A stretch of DNA of 64,000 bases from Hetaerina americana (lineage: Eukaryota > Arthropoda > Insecta > Odonata > Calopterygidae): contig JAKTNV010000014.1 in the NCBI GenBank assembly GCA_022747635.1, positions 5,780,001 through 5,844,000 of the forward strand, given 5' to 3'. The position numbers were made by a program, and so were the translations under genes. Below the pieces are notes generated by a model. The model saw only the letters and a program-made list of their open reading frames with translations. It was not told where the DNA came from and did not search any database. Every line of letters starts with the position of its first letter. Within the stretch, counting starts at the first letter, position 1. Positions 23,090 to 36,369 of this stretch are shown here, in pieces.

Positions 23090-23556
23090 AACTCTGAAGA
23101 TTTTAAGAGACTGGTAGGCAAATTAAAATCTAAAAGACAGCGATAAGACCAGTTGTGGCAAATGGCTACGAGTTATGGACGTAAACAAAGAAAAGCAAAG
23201 GAAGGCTATGAATGTTTGAATGAAAAATACTTGAAAGAATGTTCGGGTCAACACAAAAGGGAGGAAGTGAACGGAGAATCAATAAAAATGGATAATCAAA
23301 TGAGCTGATAAAGGAAAAAAATAATTCCTCTTCATAAATTCACAATGAATACGATGATTACGTCACTTAGTAACAAGCGCGGCATGATTGAACTTCGTCA
23401 TAAAAAATTTATGAATGAATACCAGATTGAAATAAGTCCCGAGGGAGACCTACGAAAAGATAAAACGAGGATGTCATTACATATCTACGAACACTGAACA
23501 TTACTACCCGGAGAAAGCTAGAATAAGATCAAATAAAATGGGATTTTAACTGTATT
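23090..23556 (+). mobile_element. LINE family C reverse-transcriptase C-terminal relic
   Basis: The frame from 23137 reads TAIRPVVANGYELWT, a stop, then TKKSKGRL, a stop, MFE, a stop, KILERMFGSTQKGGSERR. This is the thumb/C-terminal signature of a LINE reverse transcriptase, usual form IRPV..YG.E.W..TK....L..FERKILR.IFG. About 240 bp downstream a frame reads RGRPTKR, a stop, NEDVITYLRTLNITT, the RGRP.+RW...V..DL basic tail found in the same proteins. The stops and a frame change show it is a dead copy. Family B tails elsewhere in the window are a different lineage. Confidence 0.75.
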
Positions 23557-23695
23557 AACGGCCTACATCCAAGGAGAGCCGTAGCGTCCAAGGAAATAGC
23601 AGTTAGGAAAAAACAAATAGCGCGGAATACTGCTACAAACAAATCTTAGGAATTTCAGCCCACGAGGATGATGTTGTATTAATGACTGGAGAATA
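23557..23695. other. Spacer after LINE relic
   Basis: May hold the last residues or UTR of the family C LINE. Nothing else recognised. Confidence 0.35.
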
Positions 23696-24900
23696 GCGAG
23701 AGGAGAAGAAGATGAGACAGAGGAGGACAGGACGAATAGTGGAGGGGTGGAGACGGGGGTGTGTGCTCCTGAGAGGGACTCAGCCTCAGGGAGAGGAGGG
23801 AGGGAAGGTGGCGATGGCGACGAAGGGGGGGGGTGTGCGAGGGTGGGGAGGTGGCAGAGGGAAGGTGGGGTCGGGAAAGGCACGGAGTTTGCTTACGATG
23901 TCCTGAAGGGGTTTCTGAATGCGTCAGGACCACACGGGGGCGTAAAAACAAAGAAGGCCACAGGCCTACAGAAACAGCTGACGGAAGGTAGTTGGATATT
24001 TTCTTTTTTTTTTGGAACCCTCCTTTTTTTACCACCACCCTTATTCCCTCCGCTTCTCCCCCCCCCGCAACCACTCCCCACTTCCTCCAACCTGCAACCA
24101 TACAGGCCCCCTCCCCCTCCCACCCGTTCTCATCCCCTTATATATAGGTTCTGGCCGTCCTCAAATCCTCAACCCTCGAGAAACGTCTCCAGCCATTTTT
24201 TCCGTCGTTTTATTTCACGGGGAAAAAGAGAGAGAGAGAGGGTGGTGGATGAGGGGGATAAAGTGGGGGGATGGAATCCGTTCTGGTCCATCCCCAACTG
24301 CCTCCCCAAACCCTTCCCTCCCCTTCCAATCCCTCCTCCCCTTGATCTCTTCCATCCCAACGCCGTCGCCACGGTCCCCTCCCCCTCCCGCGCAGTTCCC
24401 GGAGAGCCAGGGATTCCCAAATACCATCGAAAAACGGAATGGACGAAACCTCTTCCTCCACTCCCTCCCCCTCTACTGCACCCTTTTTTACCAAATGGCA
24501 TTGGCGAAATAAAAAGAGGCCTTTTTTCCGGATCACCCTCTCCGTCTATCCTCTCGTTCCCCGGCCTCCCACCCTTTCCTTCCGCCTACCCCTCTTCTCT
24601 GCATTCCCTTGGGAACCGTATACTTCCGATTCCTGGGGATGATCGTGTGAGAGAGTGGAAAGGGGGGGAGGAGGTTTGGGGGCGCTTTGTACCCTCCCAC
24701 ACCCTTCGCGCGCGCGTGTACACGTGGAGGGGTTTGGTCGTCGTCGAGGTGGAAAGGGAAGAAGGGAGAACTGTTTTTGGGGTGGGGTTGTGAGGAGGAC
24801 AACAGGAGGATGGGGTGGTTTCTTGCGTTTTTCTGGGGAGAAATGAAAAGGGATCGGATCGGGAAAAGTTTGATCCCCTAACTCCCCTCTTTCCCTCCCC
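23696..24900. other. Purine/pyrimidine mosaic, GC-rich
   Basis: 23.70-23.89 kb is G/A-rich on plus; 24.00-24.17, 24.29-24.40 and 24.45-24.60 kb are C/T-rich on plus; 24.22-24.27 and 24.65-24.90 kb are G/A-rich again with gagagagagag and ggggggag runs. The longest open frame of the window (348 codons, 23747-24793 plus) runs through it, but it is Pro/Ser/Gly/Arg low complexity and overlaps 76-140 codon frames on the other strand. I do not call it a gene. Confidence 0.5.
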
Positions 24901-25332
24901 CCAAGCCCCATAGCTTCTTGTTTATATGTATATATATTTTTTTTCCCCCCGCCCACGGCGCTAAAAAGTGAACATCGGCCAAGAACCGAACTTCCCTCCC
25001 AGAAATAATAAAACGTTTTTCTGTAGTCGAGGAGTTGGGGGCGAAAAAAAACGCTCTACCACCATTACACGTGACGAAATATCCGCCCTCGCAATAGATA
25101 AACCGCACGAGTTCTCAGCCTCTAATGCCCTGCGTCTCGTGGCATCGTCATCCAGGTTAAAAAGCAGGTATAATTTTGGTGCCAAACCTAACCCCGATTT
25201 TGAAGTTGTTTTAATAGCTTTTCCGTTGATTCTTTCAACTAGTCCACGCGATTTTTTTTACCACTTTGGCATCCAGTTAAAATTTAAGGATTATTGTTTT
25301 AATCACTGTAGTGCGCTCAAATTTTTACCGAG
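24901..25332. other. Unassigned spacer
   Basis: Overlapping open frames on both strands (24961-25185 minus, 24968-25336 plus) without recognisable domains. No repeat recognised. Confidence 0.4.
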
Positions 25333-25554
25333 TTAGATGTACACAAACTTGGCAGCCTTGCGATTCTTAGAATCACCTAACAAGACAACACCTCGCATCC
25401 GACACTCTGTTACACCGTTCGATTCCACATAATTTCTACCTCCCTTCATTCCGTCCAATATCCTCATCCTTTTGCTACCAACAGTCCGCTCACCTAGGGC
25501 CCCCTGTATCACAGTCTTCGGTATCCTATCGCAAATCCAAATCCTCTTTACCAC
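25333..25554 (-). mobile_element. LINE family B reverse-transcriptase C-terminal tail
   Basis: The minus-strand frame contains KTVIQGALGERTVGSKRMRI followed by LDGMKGGRNYVE, closely matching the copy at 47.95-48.11 kb, which has the same KTVI.G, RI.., LDGMKGGR and E residues at the same spacing. The frame stays open for 73 codons, then stops. It is a 5'-truncated copy. Its upstream end lies near AT-rich sequence at 25560-25590. Confidence 0.7.
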
Positions 25555-27354
25555 TAAAACATTAAAATATTATTATACTCGTACATAAGGTAAATCATTT
25601 CGACCTCTTATTGCTTCATCTACTTTATTGATACATTCGTGATAACTCTTTTAATTTGATAAAAATTATTTTGATTTATCCTTTCAATTGGGATAGTTTC
25701 AAGTCTCTTTCAGTTGATGTTCTCTTAATCTTTACACGACGTTGGTGTAGAAATAAAGACGGAAGCACGTAGCATTATACATACAGCGCAGATATAGGGT
25801 CACCAATACCCAAGCGAAATCGGATATCTTGGATTGATATAATGGGAACAATTAATGGAGTTACTTATGCTGAGACGACAAAAAAATTATCGCGTTGATT
25901 ATATGAAAATTTGTCTTTCTCAGAAATCCAAGGATAAGAAGAGTCAAAAATCAAAGCAGCGTAACAGGCTTTTATGATCTGAATATCTGCCTAATGGCTA
26001 TTAAACATGCTCACACACCAAAAACGAATAGACTCGTATTTTCATGCGGAAGATAGGATCTCTTGGTCCAAAATGGTACTATCTAACAATTTTTTCCACT
26101 AATTCATGGCCACCCTTATCTATTTATCACGCATCTCTCTCTATCTCTCCCTCCCCACCCTCTTTGTGGAGAACTACGGTAATGATATCGACTTTCGACT
26201 GAGCAATTTCATCTCGCCCTCTCCCCCCCCAACCATCCCGGTGGAGCCTTTGCCCGATGAGCAGTTAATTCATATGAAATTTCGTCGAGTTATGAGTACG
26301 TCTAATACTAGAATGCAGTCATATTCGTCCATTATTCGGTCCAACGACTGGTTTCAGTGACCATGAAGCCATAATTAATAGGGTATGGGTATCAATCGTT
26401 ATCCGTCCGTTAAATTAAAAGAGAAATACTGCAATAAAGCACCATGAACAGGCCCGGGAGTCATTTTGACTGATGGACTCTTAGGCTTACGGCGTGAACG
26501 ACTCCCGCCTGGGGAATAGGTGCTGCAATGTCACGCGAAGAACGAGAGTTCCTAAGCGTGCGTATAGCATGACATTGGCGAATCAAAAGCGCTGGTGCCT
26601 CTCAGAAAATTACTCTGCGCTCATAAATATTTTTTTCCACGAAACTACTACGCGATATAGGTCAAGTGTTCTACATGCCGAACGCAATACGGTTATCCTG
26701 GAATTGAATATTCGAACTGATATCGACCTCTTTTGTAAAAATCATTTAAGCCATAGTAGATGAAAGAGAAAATTCACAAAAATGAAATCAAACTCTCGTT
26801 AACTGAATTACGGAGGTAATAGAGAGAGGGAGATGTGGAATTTTAATGGAGGGAAACATTGAAATGTATTCCTTTAAAAACTACTGCAAACATGCATCCC
26901 TTTAAAACCACTTATAAGCAAAAAATGGACGGATGAATAAACTCGACATGACATTTTTCCTCTTCCTTTATTTTAACCTCCCCATCGCAACCCACAAGTC
27001 CATTAAATTGATTCGGAAAATTTGGACCTCGGTCATGATTGATGAAAGAATCTGAAGTATATAATTAAAAACATCCTTTTCATCAGCAATACCGTCTCAT
27101 TGATAGATATTTGATCACGATCCGTTGCTTTAACTCTCGGGTGATGAAATCCCATAATCTGTGCCCTAAGAACTGAATTAAGGCGGCATTGCACATTTCT
27201 CCACTCTTCAGTCACACAATCAAACATTAAACCGATCCATTTGGCTTTAACGTTCTCAACAATGCAAATTAAAACTGATAAAAACAAGAAAAAAAACTTG
27301 AACGTGATATTTCAACGGTGGCTCACATAAAAGTAACAAAATGCTTGCGGGCTT
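25555..27354. other. Unassigned AT-rich spacer
   Basis: No gene or repeat recognised. Small frames at 26106-26360 and 26494-26763 (plus) and 27033-27287 (minus) have no known motif. Confidence 0.45.
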
Positions 27355-27371
27355 CTAAAAAGACCAACCTC

Positions 27372-27525
27372 CTATCGGCTGCCCCAGGGCTTATGGGCTC
27401 GAATCCCGGTCAAGGCAAATGATTTTTATGCTCTGAAATCACTGAATTGAAAGGCACAGTAAATTGTTGTCGTTTGCGAAGACTGCTGACGTACGGTGCT
27501 CTTGCAAGTACAAAATACAGGCAAC
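27372..27525 (+). mobile_element. tRNA-derived SINE fragment (B-box type 2)
   Basis: A B-box-like gggctcgaatcccggtcaag at about 27399 is followed by a body containing gctctgaaatcactgaattg and ttgtcgtttgcgaag. The same body words recur at 45.6 kb (ttgtcgtttgcaag) and 63.85 kb (cactttgagattcctgtatt). The A-box half is degraded. This SINE type differs from the one at 18.4 kb. Confidence 0.5.
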
Positions 27526-30500
27526 GAGAAACATCAACGTATGTGAGTAGACTATGATTACTCACTCACGTAACTCCTTCACCAACGCTCACACTTCCAA
27601 ACCCCCGAGATATATCAAAAACAGCAAATGAAGAATATGCACACTAATTGGCGAATAAATTTCTTGCTTTTTATAATACAATAACGGTAAATAAAACATT
27701 CGAAGCTACATTTTATGGCGCTTCAGATCATGTTACCATGAATAACGACTCAGAACTGCGACCATCGCTTTGGAATAATGTCGCGCAGAAAAGAAATGCT
27801 AGATTAAATACTTCTAAAAAAAGAAGAATCAACCTTTGGAATAGATTTTTCGGCAAGCACCTTCATGCGACTGGCCGAAAAAAAGGCAGGCGCTTTCCTC
27901 AAACCGAATACGAACTACCGCGTAAAATCAACATAATTATCAACTGAAATGTATCATCTGGCTTTGGAAATTTAATCAGCTGAAAAAAATCCAACGCCGT
28001 TTTCATAACCAAAATCAATCCATTCATACCCAACCTGATTATTATGACAGACTAAAACCGGATAAATCCAAAAAATGGACATGAACAAGGCAACTCAGCA
28101 AAAATATACTTGGGTTCACTAAATAAAAATATTTTTCTAGCTAAATAAACTTAAATGACGTCATTGATCCGCAGTAAAGTGACCCGGACGGATAATTTAT
28201 TATTGCATCAAGAAATATGGGAAACCAAAACCGAACTCACTGGGCCGATGGTCAAAGTGGGTGCGGCGTAATTCACGCCCTCACCGTGTGTGGGCAGAAT
28301 ATAGGAGCCTGCATCTAATGGCGCCCGTCAACCACAAGGCGCCACATTTTAGAACTCTCACTTCAGCCCGCCTCTATCAAGTGATCTCCAAAAATCTTGG
28401 CCGAAGGATCGATATCAGATCTGAAGATCATTTACACCGATATGGGACTGAAGCCCAAAGAAGAAACTCAGAAATCTTTAATGAAATTGCATTATTTTAT
28501 TAAAGGAACGATAAACGAAAAATGATCTACTTTAAAATTTGATCATTACATTCATTAATAATTGTTAATTTCCTACCATATTGATTAGCTAAGAATTTTT
28601 CACAAAAAAATTATACTCTTAATTAAGATTTTTGATAGCATAGAAGATAATGGATACCAATATTTTGCAGCAAAACATATCAACTTTGGAAAAAAATGGC
28701 ATTCTAATCTATTAACAAGCAATAAGCAAGTGACTTCACGTTTACGTTGGGGCTTCAAGTGTATTCCGGACAGATTTTTCTGCTCTTGATAAACGCAGGC
28801 ATTTCTCTTTAACTCACCTTTTCCGCCTCATTTGAATTTCATCGGCCAACTTCCTCCCTTCCTCACTCCATCTATCATTTCCTTTCAGTCGCCTTCACTT
28901 TTTTTCCATTCATCTCCAAACCCACAAATCAAAAGTCTCCAAAATAAGCTCTCCCAACTCCGCCTCTTCGAAGCTTTATAGAGGTTTACACTTCATGTTA
29001 ACGACTTGACTAATCTTTTCTTTACCTCTCCATCCGAAGTCCGTGTCGCTGATTACTTGTTATTTCGTACGCAACTATCTCGCTTACGAAATTCTCCCAT
29101 TGGTAGGGTTAACCAACGAAGGTGAGAACTCAACATGATCTTGTGCGGAGGTCACGCTGACCGCAACTTTACCTTCCATGGATCATTGAAAATTAGACGG
29201 ACGCAATATCTGTTTAATGAAGCCTTTAGCCAATCCAGTGTGCGCACGTCAAGTCACGTTAATTCGTCTGGCAAAGAGCGATGCAGCCGATATCACTTAT
29301 CACAACGCAAAATTATGCATTTTCCATTCCGTCTAAATAGGAGCATAAGAGGACGACGATAAGTCGAAGCGATGATTACATCAACTTGGAGTCGGCAACG
29401 CACAGACAACCTGCCGACGACTGCTCTGACGACTACGCTACTGAGCAATATTGAGTCAATGATTATCTTAGGTAATCTGAACGCCTCGAAATGCGAATTT
29501 CTCACTCCCAGTGATTTATGAGTCGCGTTCGATAATTGATTCTCTAGTTTCTTATCTTAAATAAGAAACCAATGCTTACGTCGTATTCCGCACTGGGGCT
29601 TAAAAAAAATGCATCAACCCCTGCTAGGACTAAATAATAATCAATGAGTTACGAACATTTTTCAGCAAATCTGATGAAAATTATGTACACACATTCGGAT
29701 AAAGTGTGGAATAAATGATCCCACACACTTTAATGGACTAGATTAGCCAATGAGGATAATAAAACGCTTTTTTCCTGTGGTATTTAATTACGCAGTGAGC
29801 ATGAGAATAATAAATATTAATGGCAAGAAATCACTGGAGTTTATAAATTTACTCCTTACGCCCTGGCGATTCCTAATGAATAAATATACGAAATAATTTC
29901 AAGCCAGCCACAAATCCCTTTAGTGAGATCAAAATGATAACCCTTTCATACGAATGGGACAACGCATATCGTGCTAAGTAAATGATGCTCCGTCAAAAAA
30001 ATATAAGTCCAAACGTAAATGATACGTTTTATGGCGTACTTGAAGTAAAATTTTCTTATGCGTGCAGTAGTAACATTTGTGAACCGAACTGATTACTGCT
30101 GTATCGCCTTCCCAGAGAGAGAGAGAGGGTGAACAATGCACACATTCCTGAGCTGGGAGAGTTATTCTTCCAACTTGGAAGTTCATAATTGGGTCCTAGT
30201 AACTTAAAAGAAGCCTATGTTAATGTCCATTACTCCTTTCTACTCGCCCGTTACCCTAGATCATTGATAAAACGCTCCACTCTAAATTCAGGCAAGCTTA
30301 AATGGAAAAAATGTCATTGAAAGGTCAAACTCATTTATTCTGGTGCATTAAACATGACTTAAATAATTTTTCACTGAGTTTTTTCTAAAACAAATAGCAA
30401 TGAGTTTATCCGTAAATAATAAAACATCGGATAAGAGTTGACAAATAATCGTGGGATGGAACCATGAATTCTGCCTCGCGGTATCACCTTCGATAATGCA

Positions 30501-30539
30501 TGAGGGTTTATGAAAAAAATATCACAACCGCACGATGGT
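27526..30539. other. Unassigned AT-rich spacer
   Basis: About 3 kb with no recognisable gene. Frames at 27648-27947, 28261-28503 and 29135-29362 (plus) and 29974-30186 (minus) lack known motifs. 28.80-28.95 kb is pyrimidine-rich. Confidence 0.45.
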
Positions 30540-31690
30540 AAACGTTCCGGGAGTTGATTGTTATATTTTTTTCCTCTCTCTCTCTCTCTGTTAAAAAAAA
30601 TTACGAACACCTAATCGGGAAAAGTGTATCGTGGAAAACGACGACCGGGCACACGGAAATACGTACTTCAACGTCATTTCCGAAGCTCCGGCGAGCGGGT
30701 CACGCGCGCCCAGCAACAAACAGACCCAGGCGCCATATAAAATACATGTCCGTACACCCACCCACACACACACACACACACACCAACGTGTGTACTGACA
30801 CGTCCAGCAGCGGCGGACGGACGGACGCGGAGACGGGCGCGAACGCCGGAGTCGGGGCGACGCTCTCTCTCAATCGCGGAGGGAGGGCGAAGGAGGGAAG
30901 GAATGGCGCCGCCGAAACACGGCCCGCTTTCACGCTCGCTCCCGCTCTCTTTTTTTCTCGCCCCCCCCCCTATCCGGAGCACTTCGAAATAATAATAAAA
31001 ACGAAACTAAAAATGATAAAAAAATAAACAAAACGTACATAGTAGACGGGCGCCACCCGCATTGTTCCACATATGCACCGTGAAATATAGAGAGAGTGGT
31101 GGTGGGCGAGGGTGGAGAGGAGGCGGACGCTTGTTTTTGCCGGAAAAATAGTAAGGAGACGGGGAAGAAAAATATATATTAAAAAAACACAAAACGAAAG
31201 CAAAAAACCAACGAAACGAGATGGAGAGAGAGGGACCTTGGACAAGTGCGTGGAGCACAAAAGGACACCACTGGCCAACAAAGCACCCCCATCACGTGTC
31301 ACTCCCTCCCACCTCTGAAACCAACCCCTTTCCCTATCCCCCCCCTCCAAACCATCCCCGCCCCCTTCCCACTCTTGACATACTTGAGAGCGAATGAAAA
31401 AGCTGAGGTGGAAAAGACGGCGGTGGGGAAGATGGGTAACGAGGCACGATGGGGGTGAAAAGGGAGAAGGAGAGAGAGAGAGCACGGGAAGGAAGGAGGC
31501 AGCAGAGAAGACGACGGAGAGAGACACGGGTGGGTGAGCGAAGCGTGGAGCAGGAAGAGGAGGATAAAAACACGGCATAAACCACCGCCAGGTTTTAAAA
31601 AAAGGGAGGCGAGGCGGAAGACGCAGGAGTAGGTGGAGGGTCGTTAACCCACGAGTCGCGCAGTCATGAAGGCTCCCTCTCTGCACCCAG
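30540..31690. other. GC/CpG-rich block with (CA)n and purine tracts
   Basis: CpG-rich from about 30620 to 30960 (gagcgggtcacgcgcgccca and similar), with a (CA) run at about 30765-30783 and a TATA-like catataaaat at about 30733. A C run sits at 30961-30970, and a G/A-rich plus strand at 31390-31620. Open frames of 60-238 codons on both strands are low complexity. It could be a promoter region, but no initiator or exon is convincing. Confidence 0.4.
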
Positions 31691-31804
31691 GATGTGAAAA
31701 ATTAAGGAAAGGAACTTGGGAATAGTGAAACGCGCTACAAGACGGGAGAGTTCCGAACAAAAGTTAATAGGTTCAACTTAAGTGGAGCTCACACATAAAA
31801 AGAG

Positions 31805-31990
31805 TACCAGCCTAGGCGGGCTAGGTGGCAGAATACTCGCGCTGCTGACCGAAGGGCATTGGGTTTCTTACTTCGTGGAATGTCTCTTGACACAGCGACC
31901 ACGTAGCAAGGCAATTAAAGCCTGGTAGGCTAAATTAGGCTTCGGTGACGGAACACAGGCACGAGAATCCGCTGGTATCTTAAATCCCGA
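31805..31990 (+). mobile_element. Possible tRNA-derived SINE
   Basis: Contains ggcgggctaggtggcagaat followed by actcgcgctgctgacc and a weak B-box-like gggtttcttacttcg, a tRNA-like order, then a body of about 100 bp. I find no other copy in the window, so the call is tentative. Confidence 0.3.
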
Positions 31991-32610
31991 GCGGAAGAGG
32001 GAAAATAACTCTACCTGCTTTTCTGTTCATGTAGAATGCGTAGTTTTCGTGACATAGAGCCGGGCGAATCAGTAAAGCATAATGTCTACCCTCTCATTTA
32101 TCGTGAAAGAGCTGACGGTCTGATGATTGTAATTCCATATGAATATATGAAGACATTAGGATTTAATACTGACATCAAAATAAATTTGGAAAAAATGTAT
32201 TCATGACTAAAATTAAGAATAAAATCAAAATTATAATATAATTTCTAATGCCCCTTGACCCTCAACCTCATATCAGGCGAATATATTTACCCACTACTCT
32301 AACTACGGACGAATGCATTGGTAGTAGAAACACTGTTAATCACAATATGTAATTATTCCCCCTCTCCCCAGAGTTCCCGTTTATACAGGGATAACGTTCA
32401 TTAACACGCATCACACCTTTCTCATTCCCAATATTAAGTGAAAAATCAAATGTTGCTGGTACATCATATCATCTACGGAAGTATGCCTCACCTTTAAACA
32501 GCTATGGATAATTTGGTTGAGATTGTAAATATACCGTACTTTCCTAGATATTAATGGCCCCAGAAAACTACGATAATAAGATATTTACAGAGAATTTGGA
32601 AGCAGCATCG
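31991..32610. other. Unassigned AT-rich spacer
   Basis: No gene or repeat recognised. Confidence 0.45.
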
Positions 32611-32614
32611 AATT

Positions 32615-32790
32615 AGTTTGTTCGTTGGTATACTGACGTATCACCCTGAAATGCAGGATTCGAATCTCGACAATGGCAGAATATTCCAGAGACATTCCAA
32701 TCCCTAATTTTGGAGCTATTTACAGAGTACTTCCAGTCCACTACGCTGTCCATCGGATGGGACTTTCAATTGCGTGACCTATCTCCATCA
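32615..32790 (+). mobile_element. Diverged SINE of the 18.4-kb type
   Basis: A tRNA-like head (ttggtatactgacgtatcac, then gcaggattcgaatctcg as B-box) is followed by a body containing gtccatcggatgggac. That word is shared with the complete SINE at 18.4 kb at a similar distance from the B-box. The tail is not recognisable. Confidence 0.5.
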
Positions 32791-35700
32791 AAAATACTCA
32801 CCTAATGGCGAAAATTGCTTTAGCTATTAACAACCACTGCTACAGTTTGTTAACTACTCTAAATGAAGTGAAGGTTTGGAATCGTATGAGCACTTAACTT
32901 TAAGAGTTGTTTTCAATCCGTCCCCCTTGACACATGAAACAGTTATGGTCAATGCCATCATGTTGAAAGCACGAAAACGCACGACAGGGACTGGATTCCC
33001 AGCCATGAGTAAGCGCATACGAGAGATACGAATGTCATATTTTCGTTGTAGCCTGTTCCCTCAAGATAAGTTTACTGCGAGCTCACATCAAAGGAGATAA
33101 CCGGCCGGATTTTTACGAGTTTCTTACGTTTATTTTTCCGTTTCCCTTGCATATTTTAACTCGGAGAAAGCACGTCCCCCGACAGGTGAGCGAGGGCACG
33201 ACCGAAAGTCAAACACGGTATAGGTTTCTTAGAAACGGTTCCGCACTGCACCACAACCGGCGACTTCATAACCAACATCTCCGACGCTACTTTCAATAAA
33301 CGGACAGAATATAATTCCAACATCTCATAACCGGGTATATCACACGCGTTTGTTGCCTAAACATGTCTTTCGGAGCCGCGCCCATTGCAAATAGTGGGGC
33401 ATAAAACATAAGCATTTGTATCAATTGCCATTAACAGAACGGTTGTATTATTAAGAGAATTAAAATTATGAGTTACTCATTGCAAAAATTACGAGAGAAA
33501 TATTCAAGTAAATCTCCATGACATTTTTGAATTCGGGTTCGGAGATGCTACAGGTTGAGAGTTGTCATTCTTATGCACAGTTATGCCCTTGACGAAGTTG
33601 CCGGTTGGATCCCCAGTGATACTTTAGAAATAAGCTTTTTCTTTTGGACAACAGATAAGCATTAAAAATATACTTGATGGAAAGGATACAAATTGGCTCC
33701 ATGGACTCTTGAGGTTTCAACTTGGCCAATTCCTTTGAACTTTTGTCTTACAAATATCGATATAAAAAGGTTGCAGTCCGAAAGCAGTCACCGCCGAATA
33801 AATACAGAATTCTCCAAAAGAAAGCCGATAATATTTCATAGCAATCCATTGTGGTCAACAGCTTAAAAATTATTTTTTTCAAAACTGATTATTGAGAATA
33901 CCGTTTACCTTTTCCTACACTAGAAATGGCAAGCCTAGATGAAATTTCCAGTTTAATTCCGAACTCATATACTTACGTAAAAAGAGGTGCGAAAGTGATT
34001 TGTCCGAAAAAAACTTCGCGAGTGTCGAGCGGCAAAAGCGCAACGAAATTCAATCACAGAGGGCAAACGGCGAGTGACGAAACAATACCCCGAATAGTGA
34101 CTGCATCCTGCTCGCGCGGAAACCAGAGTAAAAAGCGTCGCGCATCATTTGACCGTCAGAGGAGCCAATGATTAGTCCTTGTTGGATACCGCACGTGCAT
34201 CCAAACGTCACCTCGTGGAACCACAAGGAGAAACAGCCAACCAAAGGGCGTATATGAAAATGAAATTTGAAAACTAGAAACTGATGAGCAGGAGGTCAGT
34301 TCTGATGATTCAATTTGTGAACGCGATTGGAACGATCAATAAGCAAAAATCTCCCGACGCCATGGTCGGTGAAATTTCGTCGGCGAATTTCCGCGCAATC
34401 ATTGAAAAGTGGCAGAGAACATCTACTTTTAGCTTTACGGACCGTCGATGCTCATTTTTCCTCCATTCTCCACTCCCGATGGATACACCAGTTAACCCTT
34501 CACCGCCTTCACATTTGCTACCGTCGGAGACTCCCGGGAAATGAAATCGATTCATGATTATCATTTAAGAGGCTAGACTTGTTTTAAAGCTAGATATGAG
34601 AAAGAATAGCGTGAGAAATCTCGCTTAGAAACAAATATTTAGTTAAATAAAACTCTGAACTGGTCTCTCAATCAATGATTGACCGCTTCAAGGAATCCTT
34701 AACAAAACACACCAATATTCTCTTCAACTAAGTGCATTCATTTTCACCGAAGGAGGGAATGGAACACCATCCACATCCATCACTTGGTGTTAGTTCTGAT
34801 AACAAGTAGAGCATCGAGGAGCGTTAAGAAACCGATATAAGTAATGGAGGTTATATGTTTTGAGGAAAAAATGCGATTGACAGACAGCTAAGAGCAAGGA
34901 AGCTAAGCGTGAAGAGGAACGCCACTAAAAAGAAATAAATGCAATAAAAAAGGGGAAGAAAAAAGGAAGTTGTCGTCAAGGATAACAGTTGACAGATGAG
35001 AACCAGGACGTGGAAATAAAAAAATAACGCATAGTACATTCGTCACGTGTTGATATAAATGAAAAGAGAAAGACGCTGAGATTTAGAACCTCAAAGACAG
35101 AGAGAGAGGCTTATGGTATGAAAAAATAATTAAAGCATTTTTGATTAATTCAACACTTCTCGCTCTTTAAAGGATTTCATCGCAGCGCTTCCAACTTATC
35201 TTCCAAGTATGTTACATAAAACAAGAGAATAAATAAAATTGACTCATAAGGAAGCGACGGTTCTGGCACCACGATTTCTTCTCTAGAGGATTTCTGAGCG
35301 TACTTCATAAACGTAGTCTACCACCAGTTATCGACCCAAAGGTTGGTTTGATAGGCGAGGTTGTCACTTCATATTAAACCCTATACCGTGTGTGAAATTG
35401 ACACAATAGGATAGTGGGACCAGCTCCTTATTCCAATTTTCGCCTCTTCATAGTATAGACTAAAATAATTTTTTTCAAAACTAGAATATAAGTACATTGT
35501 TATAATAACGTGATCAAATGAATGTATCCGTAAGTTTCCTGGGATTATCGGAAAAAAATCTAGATCGAGTTACATTACTAAATGCAATTCGCGTTAATAT
35601 CCCTATTTCCAATTTCCCTATCAATCATTTATTATGGCTTGGGAAGAATTCTCATACTCATAAAACACAAATTAGATATGGCGCACTTCGAGCAAAAGTA

Positions 35701-36369
35701 TTCCACGGGGGATCCATCGTTTTGTGTTCCAAATTTGAAATCCAATGTTTCATTTCCTTTATTTTATTATTAATTGGTCAATTTTAGCATTCAAGAATAG
35801 ACAAGGATTTTTTTAATTTCTTGCAAAAGAGGATTTTTGAAAAATACGATGGACAGTAACTGGAGGATTATTGATAATATAAATTAATTATTATTTTAAT
35901 ATAATGATTCCGAAAGTCCACAAATATTAACAAATAGATACTAAAACAGTTAATTTTTAAAAACTAGTAAAAATATACAACAGGCAAATTATACATTTGA
36001 ATTCCCTGTACCCAATCGCAAAAGGTTTTCGTTTAAGACTTGGAACCATAACATAATAATGTATTTTATTCCAGGTAATTCGCATTCACGTTGACTTAAA
36101 ATAATATTGATGCCTGTTATTATTTATATGGAATGAGAGTAGAAACCCTATAAATAAGGGTTCACGCTAAAGCGGATTTTAAATCACTGTAGGACAGGGG
36201 ATCCAAAATTAAAAACAAAGTCAGCCCGTAAAAATATGTGTGAGAATAATTAAAACATATGATCTTGCACCGGGGAGAATAAATGCAACCAATGGAAATA
36301 CTCTTGAGGTTAAGAGCGGAAGGAGAAGAGAGGAAGAAATATGTGACGAGGTATTGTGTGGGACAGGCA
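32791..36369. other. Unassigned spacer
   Basis: About 3.5 kb without a recognisable gene or repeat. Overlapping frames at 34284-34564 on both strands, and frames at 32876-33100, 33926-34171 and 35518-35787, have no known motif. 34.9-35.0 kb is A/G-rich. Confidence 0.45.

Noticed and set aside
23747..24793. A 348-codon plus-strand open frame, the longest in the window
   Set aside because: It is Pro/Ser/Gly/Arg low complexity, lies in a purine/pyrimidine mosaic, and overlaps 76-140 codon open frames on the opposite strand. No domain or repeat unit typical of a real protein is visible.
30970..31686. A 238-codon minus-strand open frame
   Set aside because: Low-complexity Pro/Ser/Leu/Phe composition from a purine-rich plus strand, with overlapping open frames on both strands.
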